This document shows, in pieces, positions 1 to 5,799 of a stretch of 19,690 nt of DNA. Location of the stretch: assembly GCA_022574265.1 (NCBI GenBank), contig JACZSI010000011.1, forward strand, positions 1-19,690, given 5' to 3'. Both the position numbers and the translations under genes were made by a program. This stretch comes from Chloroflexota bacterium. Lineage in GTDB: Bacteria; Chloroflexota; Dehalococcoidia; Lucifugimonadales; Australimonadaceae. The notes below the pieces were generated by a model. That model was not told where the DNA came from. It made no database searches and saw only the letters and a program-made list of their open reading frames with translations. Each line of letters starts with the position of its first letter. The stretch's first letter is position 1.

Positions 1-2
1 GG

Positions 3-383
3 CCCATTCCGCGGTCCGCCTGGGTCCTTGGAAAATTTCTGGCCTACCTTCTCGTCACCGTGTCGCTTCTCGCCCTCTCCTTTATCGGCACCCACGTGGC
101 CTGCTCATTCCTATCGAACTACGCCATCACCTGGGAGAGCACCGTATTCATGCTCAAATATCTCGCCTGCATTTCCATGGCAATCCTCGGCTACGGCGCC
201 CTCGGATTGGCCTTCGGCGCACGGTTCAAACGACCCATGATTGCCGGCCTCGTTTTCGTCTACGTATGGCAACGCGTTGCCCGCCTGCTCCCCGGATCCA
301 CGAGCAACTTCACCATCAGCTACTACGTCGATGCCTTGAGGCCTGTGAGCGTAGACAAGCCCTTCATTCAGGAAATTGTGGTA
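3..383 (+). CDS. ABC-2 type transporter permease, 5'-truncated fragment
   Basis: The frame is open from the left edge of the window and reads Pro-Ile-Pro-Arg-Ser-Ala-Trp-Val-Leu-Gly-Lys-Phe. This resembles the 'TRP(I/V)-R...LLGK' cytoplasmic segment of ABC-2 family permeases that export drugs, polysaccharides or other substrates. About three hydrophobic stretches follow (roughly 17-33, 47-70 and 79-90 of the visible residues). The N-terminal part lies outside the window. No stop codon belongs to this gene: the frame runs on into sequence that is clearly antisense alaS from about position 384, so the permease-like part ends at the join. A hand count gives about 59% GC for 1-360, against roughly 70% in the alaS part, and A/T-ending codons are more frequent here. 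The protein family is a motif-level judgement. The substrate is unknown. Confidence 0.6.
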
Positions 384-388
384 GGCGT
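384..388. other. abrupt permease/alaS junction
   Basis: Within a few bases, plus-strand permease coding changes to minus-strand alaS coding with no stop codon, intergenic DNA, repeat or insertion-sequence end. Base composition and codon usage change at the same point. The likely explanation is an assembly chimera or a recombination breakpoint. Confidence 0.65.
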
Positions 389-1223
389 GCTCGGCGACGA
401 CGCGCAGCGCGGCGTCGGTCTCCTCGCCGGAGCCGTAGCGCTTGCCCGATATCTCCTCCACGCGCTCGATGATGGGCCTGAAGAGGTCCGTCTCGTAGAG
501 CGAGGCGACGCCCTGCATGATGGCGGCGACGCGCTCCAGGCCCAGGCCCGTGTCGATGCCGGGGGCCGGCAGGTCCGTCCGCGTGCCGTCGGGCGCCTGG
601 TGGAACTGCGGGAAGACGAGGTTCCAGATCTCCACGAAGCGGCCCTCGGGGTCGTCGCACGGGGTGCCGTTGCGGTCGGGGTGGAGTTCGTAGTAGATCT
701 CGCTCGATGGGCCGCAGGCGCCCTCGGCTCCGGCCGGGCCCCAGAAGTTGTCGGCGTCGCCGCAGCGGCTGATGCGCCCAGGATCGACCCCTATCTCGTC
801 GCGCCAGATGGCCTCGGCCTCGTCGTCGCCCTCGTGCACGGTCACGAAGAGGCGCACGGGGTCGAGCCCCAGGACGTCCGTCACGAACTCCCACGCCCAC
901 GCGATGGCCTCGCGCTTGAAGTAGTCGCCGATGCTGAAGTTGCCCAGCATCTCGAAGAAGGTGAGGTGCGTGAGGTCGCCGACCTCGTCGATGTCGGTGG
1001 TGCGGAAGCTCTTCTGCGCCGAAGCGAGGCGCTGGTTGGGGGGCTGCTCGACGCCGGCGTAGTAGGGCTTGAACGGCACCATGCCCGCGGAGGTCAGCAG
1101 CAGCGTCGGGTCGCCGGCGGGGATGAGGGAGGCGCTGGGCACGACGAGGTGACCGCGCTCCTCGAAGAACCGGAGGAACGCGGCACGGATCTGGTCGCCG
1201 GTGATGGGTCGTTGGTCAGCCAC
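384..1223 (-). CDS. alaS: alanyl-tRNA synthetase, N-terminal part only (broken at a join)
   Basis: This is the N-terminal 280 codons of a class II alanyl-tRNA synthetase, which charges tRNA-Ala with alanine in the cytoplasm. Visible signatures are ITGDQIRAAFLRFFEERGH at the N-terminus, TSAGMVPFKPYY, FFEMLGNFSIGDYF, the GPAGAEGACGPSSEIYYE motif-2 region and the motif-3-like DTGLGLERVAAIMQG. Normal AlaRS is about 870-900 residues. The rest of the tRNA-recognition helices, the editing domain and DHHA1 are absent, because homology stops at ...RVVAEHA, where 'RA-FLIADG' would be expected. The frame then stays open to 111 but encodes the reverse of the permease fragment. The GTG at 1221-1223 is chosen as start because the conserved family N-terminus follows directly and GAGG lies about 7 nt upstream. 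An open frame extends further upstream but is low-complexity and spans two repeats. Confidence 0.93.
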
Positions 1224-1271
1224 GCGATGCCTCGGCCGAACGGGGCCCGGGGCCGCAGGGCCCCACGTGCG

Positions 1272-1287
1272 GCAGGCCACGGCCTGC
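1272..1287. repeat. palindromic repeat, copy 1
   Basis: GCAGGCCACGGCCTGC has 7-bp arms (GCAGGCC/GGCCTGC) around a central AC. An identical copy lies at 1365-1380 and a degenerate one at 4858-4871. It starts 4 bp downstream of the candidate alaS -10 box, so the alaS transcript would begin inside it. Confidence 0.85.
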
Positions 1288-1291
1288 GCGA

Positions 1292-1321
1292 AGTCTACGT
1301 TCGGCCGGAGCGGGGTGTCAA
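1292..1321 (-). promoter_or_regulatory. candidate alaS promoter
   Basis: On the minus strand there is a perfect -35 TTGACA (1321-1316), an 18-bp spacer and TAGACT (1297-1292). This predicts a leader of roughly 60 nt before the GTG start at 1223. Confidence 0.5.
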
Positions 1322-1364
1322 CGGAATCCAGGCCCCCGCTTCTGTCTGCTTTGCTGGCTTTCCG

Positions 1365-1380
1365 GCAGGCCACGGCCTGC
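1365..1380. repeat. palindromic repeat, copy 2
   Basis: This is a second identical GCAGGCCACGGCCTGC, 93 bp from copy 1 and preceded by the same G. It lies between the two divergent promoters and ends 9 bp upstream of the TTGACG box of the plus-strand promoter. Confidence 0.85.
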
Positions 1381-1389
1381 AAAACGGGT

Positions 1390-1418
1390 TTGACGCTTCT
1401 CAGGGCGTGTGGTAGGTT
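1390..1418 (+). promoter_or_regulatory. candidate promoter of the GT20 gene
   Basis: TTGACG (1390-1395), a 17-bp spacer and TAGGTT (1413-1418) match the sigma70 consensus reasonably. The predicted 5' leader is long, about 190 nt, and ends with the hairpin at 1577-1600. Confidence 0.4.
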
Positions 1419-1576
1419 GCGAGCACCGGGGGAGTGTGGCGCATGACGGCGATGGGCGCCTCGCCAACTCAATCGCACCCCTTGGCCGGCCGAGGGGACA
1501 CGGCCGAAGCATGCAGCGCGATCGGCTCCTCCGCCCCCTGATCTGTCGGGACGGCGGCTGATCGACCGGATCACTC

Positions 1577-1600
1577 GCGGGCCCTATCGAGGGACCCGCG
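1577..1600 (+). promoter_or_regulatory. hairpin in GT20 leader
   Basis: GCGGGCCCT, a short ATCG loop, then AGGGACCCGC form a stem with one unpaired A in the right arm. It ends about 17 nt before the ATG at 1618 and just upstream of the weak GGGA ribosome-binding site, so it could affect initiation. No T-run follows, so it is unlikely to be a terminator. Confidence 0.35.
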
Positions 1601-1617
1601 GGAAAGCGGTTCTCATC

Positions 1618-3138
1618 ATGAGCTCGACCATCGCCAAGCGCGAGCGTGGCGCACTCTGGAGCCTGGTCGACGACCTCCTCGGGCGCCAGCACCTCATCCT
1701 CGCCTCCAACCGCGGCCCGATGGAGTACCACTCGGCGCCGAGCGGGGAGCTCCAGCACCGGCGGGGCAGCGGCGGGGTCGTCACGGCGCTCAGCGGGCTC
1801 ACGAACTACGTCGACTTCACGTGGATCGCGAGCGCGATGGGCGAGGGCGACCGGCGCGCCTCCGAGGAGGCCGGCGGGAAGTCGGTCCGCTCGCCCGTGC
1901 CCGGCCAGCAGGTCTCGGTCCGCTTCGTGACGGCGCCGCGCCGCGCCTACCACAAGTACTACAACGTCATCTGCAACCCGCTGCTCTGGTTCCTCCAGCA
2001 CTATATGTGGAGCTCGCCCTACACGCCGCGCGTCGACGCGGTCGTCTACGACGCGTGGGAGACGGGCTACCGATACGTGAACCGCGAGTTCGCGGACGCG
2101 ATCGTCGACGAGGCCCGCGGCTCCGACCTGCGGCCGCTGGTCATGGTGCACGACTATCACCTCTACCTCGTGCCGCGCATGGTGCGCGAGGAGCTCCCCG
2201 ACGCGCGCATCCACCACTTCCTGCACATCCCCTGGCCCGCGTCCAGCTACTGGGCGCTGTTGCCCAGCATGATCCGCACGGCGATCTGCGACAGCCTCTG
2301 CATGGCCGACATCGTCGGGTTCCAGTCCGTCCGCGACGTGCGCGCGTTCCTCGAAAGCTGCGATGCGTTCCTGGACGACGTGGCGGTCGACTACCGCGAG
2401 CGCGTGGTCCGATACCAGGGGCGGGAGACGCAGGTACGCGCCTACCCCATCTCGATCGACGTCGCCGAGATACGCGAGATCGCCACGTCGGCGCGCGCGG
2501 CCGACTACGAGGCGCGCATCGGCGCGGAGCTGGGCGAGCAGACGATCGTGCGCGTCGACCGCGCGGAGCCGAGCAAGAACATCGTCCGCGGCTTCCAGGC
2601 CTACGAGGTGCTGCTGGAGCAGCACCCGGAGCTCTGCGGACACGTCCGGTTCCTGGCGTTCCTGGTGCCGTCGCGGACCCACATCCGCCAGTACCAGCGC
2701 TACGCCGAGGAGATCGAAGCGTCGGTGCAGCACGTCAACGAGCGCTTCGGCACGCCGGCGTGGCAGCCCGTCAAGGTCTTCTACGAGAACAACTACGTCC
2801 AGGCCCTCGCGGGCATGCGGCTCTACGACGTGCTCCTGGTGAACTCGGTGATCGACGGGATGAACCTCGTGGCCAAAGAGGGTCCCATCGTGAACACGAA
2901 GCAGGGCGTGCTCGTGCTCTCGGAGTCGGCCGGTGCCTACGAGCAGCTGAAGGTCGGCGCGATCCCCGTGGCGCCCGCCGACATCGAAGGCACCGCCCGC
3001 GCGCTACTCCAGGCCCTCGGCATGTCCGCGGAGGAGCGAGCGGAGCGCACGCGCCGCATGGTCGAGTCCATCGAGCGCGAGGACATCACGCACTGGCTGC
3101 AGCGCCAGCTCGAGGACGTGAACGCGCTGCCTGGGTAG
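1618..3138 (+). CDS. GT20 family trehalose-6-phosphate synthase-like glycosyltransferase
   Basis: This 506-residue retaining glycosyltransferase belongs to the OtsA-type GT20 family. Members normally join a nucleotide-activated glucose to glucose-6-phosphate, giving trehalose-6-phosphate, or make a related osmolyte. Visible motifs are LASNRGP (28-34), the glycine loop RGSGGVVTAL (49-58), VMVHDYHLYLVPRM (175-188), VDRAEPSKN (313-321, with Arg315 and Lys320 spaced like OtsA Arg262/Lys267), and DGMNLVAKE (413-421), which binds the sugar nucleotide. The canonical 'RLDYSKG' is replaced by RAEPSKN, a variant I associate with actinobacterial-type GT20 proteins, including OtsA-like pseudo-glycosyltransferases. 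The acceptor is therefore uncertain. No phosphatase partner (otsB) is present, and the gene stands alone, convergent with the RCC1 gene. The ATG at 1618 has a weak GGGA upstream. The fold assignment is firm, the exact product is not. Confidence 0.85.
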   Translation: MSSTIAKRERGALWSLVDDLLGRQHLILASNRGPMEYHSAPSGELQHRRGSGGVVTALSGLTNYVDFTWIASAMGEGDRRASEEAGGKSVRSPVPGQQVSVRFVTAPRRAYHKYYNVICNPLLWFLQHYMWSSPYTPRVDAVVYDAWETGYRYVNREFADAIVDEARGSDLRPLVMVHDYHLYLVPRMVREELPDARIHHFLHIPWPASSYWALLPSMIRTAICDSLCMADIVGFQSVRDVRAFLESCDAFLDDVAVDYRERVVRYQGRETQVRAYPISIDVAEIREIATSARAADYEARIGAELGEQTIVRVDRAEPSKNIVRGFQAYEVLLEQHPELCGHVRFLAFLVPSRTHIRQYQRYAEEIEASVQHVNERFGTPAWQPVKVFYENNYVQALAGMRLYDVLLVNSVIDGMNLVAKEGPIVNTKQGVLVLSESAGAYEQLKVGAIPVAPADIEGTARALLQALGMSAEERAERTRRMVESIEREDITHWLQRQLEDVNALPG

Positions 3139-3159
3139 GCCACGGAGCGGCGCGCGGCC

Positions 3160-3208
3160 GGAGCATTGGGAACGGCAACTGGCTTTAGCCTGTTTGGCGC
3201 AATGCTCC
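3160..3208. terminator. possible bidirectional terminator between convergent genes
   Basis: The arms GGAGCATTG (3160-3168) and CAATGCTCC (3200-3208) are perfect 9-bp inverted repeats separated by 31 nt. They straddle the gap between the GT20 stop and the RCC1 gene stop (3185-3187). The loop is long and there is no T-run, so this is tentative. Confidence 0.35.
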
Positions 3209-4786
3209 ACGGCGCCGCGCGGAGATATAGGCCACTGCAGCCAAGGCCAGCGCCAGGGCGATCAGGCCCCATCGGGAGAGGCTCGGGACCGGCTCAGGCG
3301 CAACACCCAGGAATCCGAGCACGTCCACCGGCGTGCTGCTGTCCGTGGTCGTCCCGTCGCCTAACTGACCGAAGAAGTTGTCGCCCCAGCACTTGAGGCG
3401 GCCTGCCGTAGTCAGCGCACAGGTGTGCAGGTGCCGCGCGGCGACCGCGGCGACCCCACTGGTCAGCCCCACCACATCCGTCGGCGTCGTGCGGTCCGTG
3501 GTCGTCCCATCCCCCAGCTTACCCCCGTTGCGCCCCCAGCACTTGGCCCCGCCGGCTGTGCTGACGGCGCAGGTGTACAAAATCTCTGCAGAGACGGCGG
3601 CCACGCCGCTGGTGAGGGCGGTCACGTCCACCGGCTCGCTGCGGTCGGTGGTCGTCCCGTCCCCCACCTGGCCGACGAAGTTTGAGCCCCAGCACTTGGC
3701 CCCACCAGCCGTGGTCAGCGCGCAGGTGTGTCGGAATCCTGCGGAGACGGCGGCAGCGCCACTGGTGAGGGCGGTCACGTCTGTCGGCACGACGCGGTCC
3801 ACGGTCGTCCCATCCCCCAGTTGACCGAAGACGTTATCCCCCCAGCACTTGGCCCCACCAGCCGTGGTCACCACGCAGGTGTGTGTGAGCCCCGCGGAGA
3901 CGACAGCAGTGCCGCTGGGGAGCCCCACCACGTCCACCGGCGTGGTGCGGTCCGTGGTCGTCCCGTCGCCCAGTTGGCCGTGATTGTTGCGCCCCCAGCA
4001 CTCGACGCCGCCGGCTGTGGTCAGGGCGCAGGTGTGGTCTTCCCCGGCGGAGACAGCGCTTACGCCACTGGTCAGCCCCACCACGTCTACCGGCGTCGTG
4101 CGGTTTGTGGTCGTCCCGTCGCCCAGCTGGCCGAAGAGGTTTCTGCCCCAGCACTTGAGGCCGCCCGCCGTCGTCAGGGCGCAGGTGTGGGAGCCCCCCG
4201 CGGAGACGGCGGCCACGCCGCTCGTGAGCCCAACCACGTCCACCGGCGTGGTGCGGTCCGTGGTCGTCCCGTCGCCCAGCTCACCGGAGCTGTTGCTCCC
4301 CCAGCACTTGAGGCCGCCCGCCGTCGTCAGGGCGCACGTGTGGGAGCTCCCCGCGGAGACGGCGGCCACGCCGCTCGTGAGCCCAACCACGTCCACCGGC
4401 GTGCTGCGGTCCGTGGTCGACCCGTCGCCAAGCTGACCGGAGCCGTTGCTCCCCCAGCACTTGAGGCCGCCCGCTGTGGTCAGGGCGCACGTGTGGAACT
4501 CCCCCGCGGAGACGGCGGCCACGCCGCTCGTGAGCCCAACCACGTCCACCGGCGTGGTGCGGTCCGTGGTCGTCCCGTCGCCCAGCTGACCGGAGCTGTT
4601 GAGCCCCCAGCACTGGAGGCCGCCCGCTGAGGTCAGGGCGCACGTGTGGTAGCCCCCCGCGGAGACGGCGGTGGCGGATGCGGCGGCGGCCGGCTGCGCG
4701 TCGGTCGCCAGGAACGCCACCGCGACGATGAGGGCGATCACAGCGGCTCGCGCCGAGCGGTTCTTTGTGCTCATCGCTGCGGTCAT
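3185..4786 (-). CDS. secreted RCC1-repeat protein with IPTL-CTERM-like anchor
   Basis: This protein of about 533 residues starts with a signal peptide: basic NRSAR, a hydrophobic AAVIALIVAVAFLA core and an Ala-rich cleavage region. Nine tandem repeats of about 51 residues follow (roughly 40-491) with consensus AVSAG-xx-HTCALTTAGGLKCWGxNxxGQLGDGTTTDR, an RCC1/beta-propeller-blade pattern. Each repeat has two cysteines ten residues apart, as in other bacterial exported RCC1 proteins. The C-terminus is VPSLSRWGLIALALALAAVAYISARRR, which matches the IPTL-CTERM type of sorting signal: a short Pro/Trp motif, one TM helix and a basic tail. The protein is probably exported, anchored or sorted, then displayed outside the membrane; ligand and role are unknown. 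The start could be the ATG at 4786 (GGGGAG only 2 nt away) or at 4774 (the same motif 14 nt away). The signal peptide is kept either way. Confidence 0.85.
   Translation of the reverse strand: MTAAMSTKNRSARAAVIALIVAVAFLATDAQPAAAASATAVSAGGYHTCALTSAGGLQCWGLNSSGQLGDGTTTDRTTPVDVVGLTSGVAAVSAGEFHTCALTTAGGLKCWGSNGSGQLGDGSTTDRSTPVDVVGLTSGVAAVSAGSSHTCALTTAGGLKCWGSNSSGELGDGTTTDRTTPVDVVGLTSGVAAVSAGGSHTCALTTAGGLKCWGRNLFGQLGDGTTTNRTTPVDVVGLTSGVSAVSAGEDHTCALTTAGGVECWGRNNHGQLGDGTTTDRTTPVDVVGLPSGTAVVSAGLTHTCVVTTAGGAKCWGDNVFGQLGDGTTVDRVVPTDVTALTSGAAAVSAGFRHTCALTTAGGAKCWGSNFVGQVGDGTTTDRSEPVDVTALTSGVAAVSAEILYTCAVSTAGGAKCWGRNGGKLGDGTTTDRTTPTDVVGLTSGVAAVAARHLHTCALTTAGRLKCWGDNFFGQLGDGTTTDSSTPVDVLGFLGVAPEPVPSLSRWGLIALALALAAVAYISARRRGALRQTG
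3314..4669 (-). repeat. nine tandem 153-bp coding repeats
   Basis: The repeat units of the RCC1 protein are also tandem DNA repeats of 153 bp; one unit is 150 bp and the last is shortened. The four N-terminal units (about 4058-4669) are very similar at the nucleotide level, sharing long identical blocks such as CACGTCCACCGGCGTG and GTGGTCGTCCCGTCGCC. The C-terminal units have diverged. This suggests recent unequal crossing-over near the N-terminal end. Confidence 0.85.
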
Positions 4787-4850
4787 CACTCCCCACGTTT
4801 GGACGAAAGCCTGCCGAGGATGGCGACCATGCAGCAAGAAGCCGGCGACA

Positions 4851-4871
4851 GCCTGCCGCAGGCGACGGCCT
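4851..4871. repeat. degenerate copy of the palindromic repeat
   Basis: GCAGGCGACGGCCT (4858-4871) matches the 1272/1365 repeat at 13 of 14 positions. Together with the preceding GCCTGC it forms a perfect palindrome, GCCTGC-C-GCAGGC (4851-4863). It lies in the gap between birA and the RCC1 gene. Confidence 0.5.
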
Positions 4872-4885
4872 ATGGTACCACCGCC

Positions 4886-4898
4886 AGGGCACTGCCCT
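4886..4898 (-). promoter_or_regulatory. short palindrome downstream of birA
   Basis: AGGGCA-C-TGCCCT is a perfect 13-bp palindrome in the 175-bp gap between the birA stop and the RCC1 start. It could be an operator for the RCC1 gene or part of the birA 3' end. There is no T-run. I saw no convincing promoter in this gap. Confidence 0.25.
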
Positions 4899-4961
4899 TG
4901 ACCCATGAGGGGTACGACGCGCAGGGGGCCATTGCTTCCGTGCATGGCACGGGGGACGTTC

Positions 4962-5726
4962 CTACCCCGCCAGCGTCACGTCGCCTTCGCTGAGCGCGTG
5001 CAGCGCGCCGTCGTCGGTGCGCAGGAGCAGGCGGCCGGCCGCGTCGACGTCCTCCGCGAGGCCGGAGAGCGTGGCGTCGCGGCCACGCACGGTGACGCGC
5101 CGCCCGAGCGTGTCGAGCGCGTCGCGCCAGCGGGCGACGAGCGCGGCGGGGTCGGCGCTGCCGTAGACGGCGTCGAGGCTGCGGAAGAGCGCGTCGCCCG
5201 CCAGGCGCAGGTCGGTCGCGTGCCCGGTCTCGGCGAGGAGGCTCGTGGCGGTGCCGGCGAGCTCGGGGTGCTGCGCGAGGTCGAGGTTGACGTTGAGGCC
5301 GATGCCGAGGACCGCGACGCCTGCGCCGGTGGTGTCGGTACGGCCCTCGGCGAGGACGCCGGCGAGCTTCTTGCCGCCGACGTGGACGTCGTTCGGCCAC
5401 TTGACGGCGCATGCGAGGCCGCATAGCTCGCGCACGGCGTCGAGGACGGCGAGGCATCCGATCACGGTCAGCAGCGGCGCGACCGAAGCGTGGGGGCGCA
5501 GGACGACCGAGGCGAGCAGCGACTCGCCGTCGCCTGAGACCCAGGCGCGCGCGAAGCGGCCGCGGCCGGCGGTCTGCGTGCCGGCGACGACGGCGGTGCC
5601 GTGCGCGGCGCCGGCCTCGGCCAGCTCCCAGGCGGCGTCCATCGTCGAGCCGACGCTCCGGTAGCCGTACACGTGCTGGCCGATGGCGGCCGCTGGCGCG
5701 AAGCGCTCCCAGTCTGGGCGTGGCAT
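4962..5726 (-). CDS. birA: biotin--[acetyl-CoA-carboxylase] ligase (non-regulatory type)
   Basis: This cytoplasmic enzyme makes biotinyl-AMP from biotin and ATP and transfers biotin to the lysine of carboxyl-carrier proteins. The 254-residue product has VGSTMDAAWELA (25-36), the biotinyl-AMP loop GTQTAGRGRFARAW (49-62), KWPNDVHVGGKKLAGVLAE (109-127) and GIGLNVN (141-147), followed by a C-terminal SH3-like domain. There is no N-terminal winged-helix domain, so it is a monofunctional group I ligase and not a repressor. The ATG at 5726 is chosen because the catalytic domain starts soon after, and because TACAAT lies only 7 nt upstream with no ribosome-binding site, which suggests a leaderless mRNA. 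It is divergent from the MFS gene. Confidence 0.93.
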   Translation of the reverse strand: MPRPDWERFAPAAAIGQHVYGYRSVGSTMDAAWELAEAGAAHGTAVVAGTQTAGRGRFARAWVSGDGESLLASVVLRPHASVAPLLTVIGCLAVLDAVRELCGLACAVKWPNDVHVGGKKLAGVLAEGRTDTTGAGVAVLGIGLNVNLDLAQHPELAGTATSLLAETGHATDLRLAGDALFRSLDAVYGSADPAALVARWRDALDTLGRRVTVRGRDATLSGLAEDVDAAGRLLLRTDDGALHALSEGDVTLAG

Positions 5727-5733
5727 GGGCGAG

Positions 5734-5739
5734 ATTGTA
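5734..5739 (-). promoter_or_regulatory. birA -10 box (leaderless)
   Basis: TACAAT on the minus strand ends 7 nt before the birA ATG, so transcription would start at or next to the start codon. No good -35 hexamer is visible 16-18 bp upstream. Confidence 0.45.
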
Positions 5740-5785
5740 GCGCCGCGAGGGCGCCCAAGCTCGATGGAGCGTTCGCGTACCCTGA

Positions 5786-5791
5786 TAGGAT
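5786..5791 (+). promoter_or_regulatory. possible MFS -10 box (leaderless)
   Basis: TAGGAT lies 8 nt before the in-frame GTG at 5800. This mirrors the birA arrangement and favours that GTG as a leaderless start. The -35 region is not recognisable. Confidence 0.3.
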
Positions 5792-5799
5792 TGCCCACC

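Larger units (their letters stand above)
1224..1617. other. divergent intergenic region alaS / GT20
   Basis: This is a 394-bp non-coding region between divergent genes. It holds one candidate sigma70-type promoter in each direction, two copies of a 16-bp near-perfect palindrome and a hairpin close to the GT20 start codon. Frames open through it on both strands have no recognisable protein content. Confidence 0.75.

Noticed and set aside
384..1415. Continuation of the plus-strand permease frame to 1415
   Set aside because: From about 384 it is the antisense of alaS and has low-complexity Ala/Arg/Glu-rich composition with no hydrophobic helices.
1224..1574. N-terminal extension of alaS upstream of the GTG at 1223
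   Set aside because: It is translated repeat and intergenic DNA (two 'QAVACR' segments come from the palindromes), and AlaRS homology begins at the GTG.
1318..2733. Long minus-strand frame opposite the GT20 gene
   Set aside because: Composition is typical of an antisense shadow in high-GC DNA; the plus strand has intact GT20 motifs over the same stretch.
3378..4630. Plus-strand repeat-rich frames over the RCC1 gene
   Set aside because: These are mirror translations of the 153-bp repeats; the minus frame has a signal peptide, RCC1 consensus and anchor.
3300..4670. CRISPR-like array because of regular repeats
   Set aside because: The units are 153 bp, in frame and protein-coding, without short repeats separated by unique spacers, and no cas genes are near.
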